Shown here in pieces: positions 1-5,525 of a stretch of DNA of 5,525 nt. Location of the stretch: positions 1 to 5,525 of the forward strand of contig CAZHZT010000208.1 of assembly GCA_964537285.1 (NCBI GenBank). Reading direction: 5' to 3'. The notes below the pieces were generated by a model. It saw only the letters and a list, made by a program, of their open reading frames with translations. It was not told where the DNA came from and ran no database searches. The position numbers were made by a program, and so were the translations under genes. Source of the DNA: CAZHZT01 sp964537285. Lineage in GTDB: Bacteria > Bacteroidota > Bacteroidia > Chitinophagales > Saprospiraceae. The first letter of the stretch is position 1, and each line of letters begins with the position of its first letter.

Positions 1-13
1 CCTTTCCAAATTT

Positions 14-1462
14 TCAAAGAACTTCGTCTTTATTAGTTTTGTATGGTTTCAAAAAGAAAAACTTTAAAGACCAATGGAATTCATTTAAAATAATTTGATC
101 GATTTGATCTATAATTTGAGTAAAAATACGCTCACGATTCAGGAGCCTTTTACCCATTTCAAGCCATTGACCACCCTGCCCGGAAAAAATAAAGGCTATT
201 TTGGGCAGTAGACCAGAAAGTACATTTCCCAAGTATAAACCAGGGTGTGCATTTCCATTCACAAAAGCTTGTAAGCTTTGAGATAGCTGCATGCGTGAAT
301 TGCCAACGGCAACCAAACGCTCATTATACATACTGCGCCTAACCCTTGCAGCATAACAAATATCGGTTATTGATAGCTCAAAGTCAGAAGTGAGTATCTC
401 AAGGAAATGGTCGGCCAGTGCTTTTAGGCCTTCCTGGCTATTGCCTGAAAGGGATAAAAAATGGAAGTCCGGAGTTTGAGTTTCTGCTTTGTCCTCAATT
501 AAGTTTTTCGGATAAGATTCAGGGGCCTGCAGGACCACATGTACATTAGTACCTCCAAATCCAAATGAACTTACGCCAGCAACAGCGGGAGCAGATGGCA
601 TTGGCCATGAACTTAACTCGCTTTGAACATAGATATTAAGCTTTTCAAAAGGAATATGTGGATTCGGTGTAGAAAAATGGAGGCTGGGTGGAAGACTTCG
701 ATGTTGGATTGAAAGAATAACCTTAATTAAACCTGCAATTCCCGCAGCTGCTTCCAAATGCCCGATATTAGATTTAACGGAACCGATAGCACAAGATTTT
801 GGAGATTTTTCTTTTCCTATGATTTCTCCAATAGCTGATGCCTCCATTAAATCTCCAAGCAATGTTCCAGTACCGTGTGTTTCTACATATTGCACACTAC
901 CAGGCGGAACACCCGCTGCCTGATAAGCTTTTTTCAACAAGTTTTCTTGAGACTCCTGACTAGGGGCCATCAATCCATTTGTTCGACCATCTTGAGCTAT
1001 AGCACTTCCCGGAATGACAGCCAATATATGGTCTCCATCCTCTAGTGCCGAAGAAAGATGTTTGAGCACAACCAAACCACCACCTTCACTACGCACATAA
1101 CCATCTGCACGGGCATCAAAGGGCTTGCACTTGCCATCGTGAGCCAAAACACCAGCTTTTGTAAATGCGACGGAATGAGCCGGCGATAAAATTATATTTG
1201 CCCCTCCTGCAATAGCCAAATGACACTCTTGATTTCTCAGGCTTTGACAGGCAAGATGTACCGAAGCAAGGGATGAAGAGCATGCTGTATCTATTGCCAC
1301 GCTTGGTCCGTGGAAATTATAAAAATAAGAAATGCGATTTGCTGCAACAGACAAGGCGCTTCCTGTGCCGGAATGACTATTTATAGCTTTAAGGTTACCA
1401 AGCTGAAAGTGGCTATATTCGTTAACAGAAAATGCCAACAAAGACTCCGGTGGAGGTACCAT
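14..1462 (-). pseudogene. modular polyketide synthase, continuation: rest of KS plus N-terminal AT, frameshifted at both ends
   Basis: The true homologous sequence begins near 1432 (SVNEYSHFQ). The first ten residues after the apparent ATG at 1462 are an out-of-frame reading of the upstream KS codons. KS catalytic residues are all present: Cys in DTACSSS (codon 1282-1280), His in ETHGTGT (877-875) and His in KSNIGHLEAAAG (760-758). SSFGFGGTNVHVVLQ (298-312) closes the KS. A KS-AT linker (about 313-418) follows, then an acyltransferase beginning PKIAFIFSGQGGQW (420-433). The frame ends at TGA 16-14 after DEVL. Dropping one T from the T3 run at 18-16 reads on as DEVLENLER, as expected for this AT region, to the window edge. 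The AT active Ser (GHSxG) and specificity motifs lie outside the window, so the extender unit cannot be inferred. The KS would be catalytically competent if the frame were intact. Confidence 0.93.
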
Positions 1463-2093
1463 CTAGACATTTCTTGCTAAAACCCGCCTGATCAAACGCT
1501 TCAAAGGATAACTCCAACAGCAACCTTTGTTGAGGATCCATTTGTTTGGCCTCCCTTGGGGAAATACCAAAAAAGAATGGATCGAACTGATCAATATTGT
1601 TTAAAAACCCTCCCCATTTGGAAACAGCCTTGCCGGGAACAGCCGGATCAATATCATAAAAAAACTCTTTCGGCCAGCGATCTTCGGGTATTTCACTGAT
1701 TGCCTCTTTCCCTTGGCTTAACAAATGCCAGAATGATTCAAGGTCATCTGCCCCCGGAAAACGACCGGCCATTCCGATAACGGCAATAGGTTCTTGGTTT
1801 TTGACAACCGAATCTTCATGCTTGCCTTTAATGGCCGGAATTTTCTGGTTTTTCCCAAGAAAAGTAGCTAACTCATGAATGTTGGGATATTCAAAAGCTA
1901 AAGTGGGAGAGAGTTTTCTCTTTAGCAATTCTTCCAGGCTACCGGAAAGGACAATCACATCACTTGAGGTTAAACCAAAACCGGCAAAAGGTTTGAAGAT
2001 ATCAACCGCTTTCTCGCTTATTTTTAGGCGTTCTGATATTTTTTCAACTAGCCAATCTTGAATTTCTTTGGTGTTCATGGATTTTTCTTTCAT
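1422..2093 (-). pseudogene. modular polyketide synthase, N-terminal part: ACP plus start of KS, ended by frameshift
   Basis: Residues 6-82 form an acyl carrier protein. GLTSSDVIVLSGSLEELL places the phosphopantetheine Ser at 43, and KLSPTLAFEYPNIHELATFL follows, the pattern of ACPs that accept acyl groups from FAALs. A short linker leads to a beta-ketoacyl synthase starting EPIAVIGMAGRFPGA (101-115) and running through DRW (138-140), GISPREAKQMDPQQRLLLE (176-194) to GVFVGI (216-221). The reading then turns into FC and stops at TAA 1424-1422. Removing one T from the T4 run at 1432-1429 gives GVFVGISVNEYSHFQ, the expected KS continuation. A 1-nt insertion is therefore the simplest explanation. 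The start at ATG 2093 has a good GAAGGA site. In an undamaged gene the ACP would receive the FAAL-activated fatty acid and pass it to this KS. Confidence 0.92.
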
Positions 2094-2099
2094 TTAATT
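2092..2099. repeat. 8-bp direct repeat ATTTAATT, inner copy of a possible target-site duplication
   Basis: It matches exactly the copy at 2211-2218 and lies 5 nt outside the left arm of the inverted repeat. It overlaps the PKS start codon (CAT 2091-2093 on the plus strand). The motif is A/T only, so chance identity is possible in this region. Confidence 0.4.
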
Positions 2100-2104
2100 C
2101 CTTC
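2099..2104 (-). promoter_or_regulatory. ribosome binding site of the PKS gene (GAAGGA)
   Basis: GAAGGA lies 5 nt upstream of the ATG at 2093 and is the best Shine-Dalgarno match before any gene in this window. It selects the 2093 start over the second Met (codon 6), which has only a weak A-rich upstream stretch. It sits directly 3' of the palindromic element, so the hairpin ends at base 2105 beside the ribosome site. Either folding or past insertion of the element could therefore influence PKS translation. Confidence 0.65.
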
Positions 2105-2205
2105 TTTGACAAATTGTGTGGAACTTCGAAATGATACCCCTTGAATGCCCTTGTGGTTGAGAGGGTTATCATTTTGAAGTTCCATTTTCCACAATTTATG
2201 TCAAA
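2105..2205. repeat. long imperfect inverted repeat (MITE-like or regulatory hairpin)
   Basis: The two arms, 2105-2140 and 2163-2205, enclose a 22-nt loop (2141-2162). Matching blocks are TTTGACA 2105-2111 with TGTCAAA 2199-2205, AATTGTG 2112-2118 with CACAATT 2190-2196, TGGAACTTC 2119-2127 with GAAGTTCCA 2176-2184, AAATGATA 2129-2136 with TATCATTT 2167-2174, and CCC with GGG 2163-2165. That makes about 34 Watson-Crick pairs, interrupted by a 2-nt bulge (2197-2198), a 5-nt bulge (2185-2189) and two mismatches. Identical 8-bp ATTTAATT copies lie symmetrically outside it, at 2092-2099 and 2211-2218, each 5 nt from the arms, and could be a target-site duplication. No transposase is encoded. No T-run follows on the minus strand, so it is not a standard intrinsic terminator, though it could still affect readthrough or mRNA stability. 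Confidence 0.75.
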
Positions 2206-2210
2206 TAACT

Positions 2211-2218
2211 ATTTAATT
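2211..2218. repeat. 8-bp direct repeat ATTTAATT, outer copy of a possible target-site duplication
   Basis: Exact copy of 2092-2099, lying 5 nt outside the right arm of the inverted repeat. It also overlaps the stop codon (2220-2218) of the one-G-shorter version of the short ORF. Confidence 0.4.
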
Positions 2219-2245
2219 TAAACTAAATGGGGGCCAAATCGAGCA

Positions 2246-2341
2246 TCAGCTTTTAGTACGTTTCCCCCCCACCTGCATCTGCCAAAATGCGGTCATGCCG
2301 GGTCTTCGATCAGGGGTAGACAATTCGTTTTCAGTGCTCAT
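2246..2341 (-). CDS. short unrecognised ORF overlapping the LLM gene end, possible gene remnant
   Basis: An ATG at 2341, inside the last codons of the monooxygenase gene (11-nt overlap), opens a 31-codon frame starting MSTENELSTPDRRPGM and ending at TGA 2248-2246. A weak GGA lies about 6 nt upstream of the ATG, and the overlap would permit translational coupling. A run of seven G (plus-strand C7, 2270-2264) sits near its end. With one G fewer the frame would continue VGGNVLKADARFGPHLV and stop at TAA 2220-2218, for 40 residues. I do not recognise either version. It may be the start of a gene truncated by the adjacent palindromic element, a small real protein, or chance. No function is proposed. 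Confidence 0.3.
   Translation of the reverse strand: MSTENELSTPDRRPGMTAFWQMQVGGKRTKS
2264..2270. repeat. C7/G7 mononucleotide tract
   Basis: Seven consecutive C on the plus strand (G on the coding strand) lie inside the short ORF at 2341-2246. Tracts of this length are prone to slippage in replication and to sequencing error. Losing one base would extend the ORF by 9 codons, from 31 to 40. It is the longest G/C homopolymer seen in the window. Confidence 0.7.
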
Positions 2342-3554
2342 TTTTTTTCCAAAGCAAGGGGTAAGCCTCAACCGGAGGAATTTCCGGCATGGGTTGTAGC
2401 GTTTGAATTTGTCCATGAGCTTTAGTAATAAACGGAAGAAGTTCTTCGTATTTGATTTTTTCGCGCTTTGCCTCTCTTTCCTTGAATTGGGGAAGCACAT
2501 CGGATGCAAAAAGCTCTAAGGATTCGCAGATGTGTTCATGTTTGTAAGTTCCACACTGTTGTAACAGAATTAATTGATCGACACCAGCATTTTCGAGCGC
2601 CTTGAAGTTTTGGATTAATTGTTTAGGGTTTCCAATGCCCCGCATACCAGCCTTTTTGCGTTCTCTTTCCATTTTTTGATCGGCTGATACGGGTCTTTTT
2701 TTGAATTCCTCCCACAAGCTTGTTTCGCCTGGAACATGAACCCCATCCCGCCAATAATGGCCCAATCCAAAAGCAAAGAACTGAGCTCCTTCCTGCCCAC
2801 GCTCCATGGCAATGTCGCTATCTTCATGACACATAAATCCGGTCAGCATAGCTACATTGGGATTGACAGCTTGAGCAATAGGTTGGCATTTTGTTTTGAA
2901 AGTTTCATAATACTCATCCACCCAAAATTTAGCTTCTTCTGCATTGACAAAAGCAAATGTGAGTGCCCCTAGCCCTAGCTGAGCGGCCAGCTTTAAGCTA
3001 TCCCGGTTAGAGCAGGCGGACCAAATCGGCGGGTGGGGTTTCTGAATAGGCTTGGGAATCACATTTCTGTGCGGCATGGAAAAATATTTTCCCTGAAAAC
3101 CAGGATAAGGGGACATGGTCATCATCTTTGCGGTTTCCTGCAGAGCTTCAGCCCACATAGGACGCTTGTCAACAAAATCAACATTGAAGCCTTCCAACTC
3201 TATTCGGGAACCTGATTCTCCCGAACCCCATTCCACACGGCCGTTACTGATTATGTCGAGGGTTGCCAGCCGCTCGGCCGTTCTGGCAGGATGATTAAAG
3301 TTTGGAGACATTACCAGAATGCCATGACCGAGGCGAATGTTCTTTGTCCGCTGGCTACAAGCAGCAAGAAAAACTTCTGGAGCGGCAGAATGACAGTACT
3401 CTTCAAGGAAATGATGTTCCTGAACCCATACATAATCAATACCAAGGCGATCCGCTAGCTCTACTTGTTCCAGCGCTTCTTGAAAGATCCTTGATTCATC
3501 TCCTTCTTGCCACGGGCGAGGTAGCTGGAGATCGATAAAAATTCCAAATTTCAT
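2331..3554 (-). CDS. LLM-class (bacterial luciferase-like) flavin-dependent monooxygenase
   Basis: This intact 407-residue protein belongs to the luciferase-like monooxygenase family, TIM-barrel enzymes that use reduced flavin and O2 to oxidise an organic substrate. Supporting motifs are the N-terminal MKFGIFIDLQLP strand, VWVQEHHF (42-49), HPARTAERLATLDIISNGRVEWGSGES (88-114), the PKPIQKPHPPIW block (167-178), and the C-terminal GNPKQLIQNFKALENAGVDQLIL region (308-330), followed by SLELFASDVLPQF (345-357). No signal peptide or membrane segment is seen, so it should be cytosolic. The ATG at 3554 follows the FAAL stop with no gap, so translation was probably coupled. The early FAAL stop at 3852 would leave about 300 nt untranslated before it, which could lower its expression. 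LLM enzymes are common tailoring enzymes in polyketide and peptide clusters. The substrate cannot be read from sequence; an acyl or ACP-bound chain is an inference from context. Confidence 0.92.
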   Translation of the reverse strand: MKFGIFIDLQLPRPWQEGDESRIFQEALEQVELADRLGIDYVWVQEHHFLEEYCHSAAPEVFLAACSQRTKNIRLGHGILVMSPNFNHPARTAERLATLDIISNGRVEWGSGESGSRIELEGFNVDFVDKRPMWAEALQETAKMMTMSPYPGFQGKYFSMPHRNVIPKPIQKPHPPIWSACSNRDSLKLAAQLGLGALTFAFVNAEEAKFWVDEYYETFKTKCQPIAQAVNPNVAMLTGFMCHEDSDIAMERGQEGAQFFAFGLGHYWRDGVHVPGETSLWEEFKKRPVSADQKMERERKKAGMRGIGNPKQLIQNFKALENAGVDQLILLQQCGTYKHEHICESLELFASDVLPQFKEREAKREKIKYEELLPFITKAHGQIQTLQPMPEIPPVEAYPLLWKKNEH

Positions 3555-3851
3555 TTATTTGATTTCTTTTAGCGTTCCCGAAAGATATTGTTCCTTGCAT
3601 TGGAAATGTTTCAATTTGCCACTAGTAGTCTTGGGAATACTGCCGGGATATACCAATCTTATATCATATACTGGAAGCTCATGAGAATCGTTTACAGCAT
3701 CCCGAACAATGTTTATTATTTCCGAAGCTTTTTTTGCAAGTCTTTTCGAAACTTCAACAACGACGACTATATACTCCCTTTTCGAGGCATCCACTGAGAA
3801 AACAGCACAACCGCCCTGATTTATTTCAGGGTGGGCTTTGCTTATTGTTTT
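3555..3851 (-). pseudogene. fatty acyl-AMP ligase, C-terminal subdomain separated by the in-frame stop
   Basis: This is the direct in-frame continuation of the FAAL after the TAA at 3854-3852. It begins KTISKAHPEINQGGCAVFSV and ends at the TAA at 3557-3555. It is the mobile C-terminal lid of the adenylating enzyme and carries the A10-type motif PKTTSGKLKHF. The catalytic Lys is codon 3617-3615, residue 553 of a read-through protein. The only usable internal start is a GTG at 3794. It would drop about 19 residues of the subdomain and has no clear ribosome binding site, so independent translation as a functional split subunit looks unlikely. The final TAA abuts the ATG of the monooxygenase gene, pointing to a formerly coupled operon. 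Confidence 0.9.
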
Positions 3852-5273
3852 TTAAATATCACTTGGGTAATAGTTTCTTCCATCAATGATAATCAGGTTT
3901 TTTAATCGGCCGGTAACGAAAACCTCTTCTTCATAGATAAACCCTAAATCACCTGTGCGGAGGAAAGTTTCTTCATTATTTCCTGGCAAATGAGCCTCAA
4001 AAGTAGAAGCTGTTGCTTCTGGATTATTCCAATATCCCTTAGCCACACTAGGACTATTAAGCCAGATCTCTCCGACTTCATTAGGCGGACAAACTTCAAG
4101 TGTTTCAGGATTGACAATCCTAATTTTTTGATTATCCAAGTTCTTTCCACAACTGACTATTGCTTTTGAACCTGCCCCGGGTTCTAAGTTTACACGGATC
4201 TTATTTTCTCCTAATGCAGATCTATCCACTTTTTTTATTATTGGAGTACTAGATGTGGGCGTGCAAGTGGCCAATAAGGTAGACTCAGCCAGGCCGTAGC
4301 AAGGGGCGAAGGTCTCCCTGCGAAATCCGCGGGGAGCAAAGTAGCGCGCGAATTGATCCAATGAGTCGTAGTTAATGGGTTCAGCGCCATTGAATACGAT
4401 TTCCCAGGAACTTAGATCCAGGTTTTCTCTATCTTCCGGCTTTATTTTCCGAACGCAAAGGTCGAAACCAAAATTGGGACTCGCGCTGGTTGTTGCTCTA
4501 AACCTGGAAATAGCACTAAGCCAGCGCATAGGATTCTGGAGGAATGCTAAGTGAGGCATCAAGGAAACGGGAAACCCTGCATAAAGGGGCTCTAATATTC
4601 CTCCGATAAGTCCCATATCGTGATAATGTGGCAACCAAATAACCCCATGGCTATTTGAATTATTCCCTATTGCCATTTTAATCAATTCAAGATTACTAAT
4701 AAGATTGTCGTGGCTTACCATCACTCCTCTGGGAGAACTTGTTGACCCAGATGTATACTGCAGAAAGGCGATGTCATCACCACTTATAAAAGGCTGCTTC
4801 CAATTATCTGCCCATGAGTCCATTTCCTTATTGTCTGTCACAAGGAACCTGATGCTCTCAAACTTTTGCTTTACAGTAAACTGTGCATTTATAGCATTAT
4901 AAAGCGCAGAAGGCATTAAAGCAACAGCAGGTTGAGCATCTGAAATTATTTGAAAAGTGCTGGTCAATGTTTTTTCTAACCGAAGCGGATGCGGTGGAAA
5001 AGTAGGAACGGCGATGATATTGGCATAAAAGCAACCAAAATATGCCGCTATAAATTCTAATCCCGGCGGAAAAAGTAAAATCGCTCTATCGCCTGGTTTT
5101 GTGAAAGTCTGTAAGATAGCTCCAATAGAACATGCACGCCGATCAAGATCTCTGTAATTTATGCAGACTCCTTCCTTTTCTCCATCTATCAAGAAACGAT
5201 AAGCTAAATCATGGGGCTGATTCTCTGCTCGCCACTTTAAGATTTCGACTAAAGAGGCTGGGCTGCTTTTCAT
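3852..5273 (-). pseudogene. fatty acyl-AMP ligase (FAAL), N-terminal 473 residues, ended by a premature in-frame TAA
   Basis: FAALs activate fatty acids as acyl-adenylates and hand them to an ACP. Visible motifs are the ATP-binding YTSGSTSSPRG (173-183), the FAAL-typical LPHYHDMGLIGG (214-225), SPNFGFDLCVRKI (265-277), GAEPI (296-300), YGLAEST (326-332), RTGDLG (439-444) and the hinge region GRLKNLIIIDGRNYYPSDI (455-473). The ATG at 5273 is secure, because an in-frame TGA lies 9 nt upstream; no clear ribosome binding site precedes it. The frame closes with TAA at 3854-3852, where relatives have Glu (YPxDIE). The same frame continues as homologous sequence down to 3555, giving 572 residues if the stop were read through, which fits a full FAAL. 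One base change (GAA to TAA) explains it. As it stands the product lacks the C-terminal subdomain and should be inactive or strongly impaired. Family assignment is very sure; whether the stop is real is not. Confidence 0.93.
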
Positions 5274-5525
5274 ATGAATTCATTTATAGTCGTTAAAACC
5301 TTAACTTACCTGAAAAAGAGGCAGTTTTAGAACTTCTTAACCGATTTGTGATGTTTAATTTATCATACATTGCACAACACTATCCCTCTTGTAGCTTAAA
5401 GATATAAAAAACTTACAGTATTTAAGTTTCAAATTTAAAAAAATAGAATTGATTTTATATATAGTTTCAGTGTAACTATTCAGCAATAGCTGAAAAAGAT
5501 TATAAAAATTAAGAAAAAAAGTTTA
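5274..5525 (-). promoter_or_regulatory. AT-rich upstream region of the FAAL operon, probable promoter region
   Basis: No open frame of any length is supported here, so this 252-bp stretch most likely holds the operon promoter and leader. Read on the minus strand, it contains a perfect TATAAT at 5504-5499, whose -35 position would fall at or beyond the window edge. A TTGAAA at 5432-5427 lies 17 bp from a weak TTTTAT at 5409-5404. A TATGAT at 5367-5362 has no matching -35 box. In DNA this AT-rich such hexamers arise by chance, so no single one is assigned as the promoter. The stretch immediately before the FAAL start has no recognisable Shine-Dalgarno sequence. Confidence 0.35.
5479..5494. repeat. 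short perfect inverted repeat (6-bp arms, 4-nt loop)
   Basis: TTCAGC and GCTGAA form perfect complementary arms around a 4-nt centre. It lies about 205 bp upstream of the FAAL start, next to the TATAAT at 5504-5499. On the minus strand no T-run follows it, and on the plus strand it is followed by A residues, so it does not look like a terminator in either direction. It could be an operator half-site pair or chance. Confidence 0.3.

Noticed and set aside
1879..2061. Plus-strand open frame opposite the PKS ACP
   Set aside because: It lies fully antisense to a well-supported ACP domain, has no ribosome site or family resemblance, and is best explained as a shadow frame.
2105..2205. Intrinsic transcription terminator between LLM and PKS
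   Set aside because: The stem is long and has a 22-nt loop, but no T-run follows on the minus strand; the next bases are GAAGGA and the PKS start. A repeat or regulatory hairpin fits better.
2342..2509. Upstream extension of the short ORF (alternative earlier ATG at 2509)
   Set aside because: This part overlaps the LLM coding region in a different frame and reads as basic, low-complexity out-of-frame peptide. Only the part from ATG 2341 is worth considering.
2615..2827. Minus-strand open frame inside the monooxygenase gene in another frame
   Set aside because: It is nested in a strongly supported coding region and has no features of its own.
2736..3538. Several plus-strand open frames opposite the monooxygenase gene
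   Set aside because: All overlap an intact, motif-rich LLM gene on the other strand and show no recognisable protein features.
3588..3797. Plus-strand open frame opposite the FAAL C-terminal piece
   Set aside because: Antisense to sequence with clear FAAL lid motifs (PKTTSGK).
3852..3854. Reassigned genetic code in which TAA encodes Glu
   Set aside because: TAA is the apparent normal stop of the FAAL lid (3557-3555), and no other in-frame TAA interrupts the recognised domains. A point mutation or sequence error is far simpler.
3944..4150. Minus-strand open frame within the FAAL in another frame
   Set aside because: It overlaps the FAAL RTGDLG and GEIWLNSPSVAKGYW region, which is real coding sequence; a shadow frame.
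4705..4902. Plus-strand open frame opposite the FAAL
   Set aside because: Antisense to the ATP-binding YTSGSTSSPRG region, with no support.
1..5525. tRNA, rRNA, CRISPR array, transposase or integrase genes
   Set aside because: No cloverleaf-like segment, regularly spaced repeats or mobile-element protein motifs were seen on either strand.

Overview
The window is an AT-rich piece of bacterial DNA holding the front part of a lipid-initiated polyketide biosynthesis operon. All genes lie on the minus strand and read from about 5273 down to 1. The order is a fatty acyl-AMP ligase (FAAL), a luciferase-like flavin-dependent monooxygenase (LLM family), a very short unrecognised ORF, a palindromic intergenic element, and a modular polyketide synthase that begins ACP-KS-AT and runs off the window at base 1. 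The AT-rich composition and cluster type would fit many Gram-negative bacteria (for example cyanobacterial or Legionella-like genomes). Nothing here fixes the taxon.

Expected logic, from knowledge of the families: the FAAL activates a fatty acid as acyl-AMP and passes it to the ACP at the N-terminus of the PKS. The KS then condenses it with an extender unit chosen by the AT. The LLM enzyme probably oxidises the chain or a bound intermediate.

The main point is that the two core genes are broken while the gene between them is intact. The FAAL has an in-frame TAA at 3854-3852, in place of the Glu normally found after the YPxDI hinge motif. This separates the large adenylating domain from the C-terminal subdomain with the catalytic Lys. 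The PKS has a 1-nt T insertion at about 1429-1432, inside the KS, and a second at about 16-18, inside the AT. Each restores a family-like protein when one T is removed. This is either a decaying cluster or a draft sequence with errors; raw reads would decide.

Region by region (minus-strand order): 5525-5274 is an AT-rich leader/promoter region with no gene. 5273-3555 is the interrupted FAAL. 3554-2331 is the intact LLM monooxygenase, starting directly after the FAAL stop codon. 2341-2246 is a 31-codon ORF overlapping the LLM end, possibly a gene remnant with a G7 tract. 2205-2105 is a long imperfect inverted repeat flanked by 8-bp direct repeats (MITE-like), and its edge carries the ribosome binding site of the PKS. 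2093-1 is the frameshifted, incomplete PKS.
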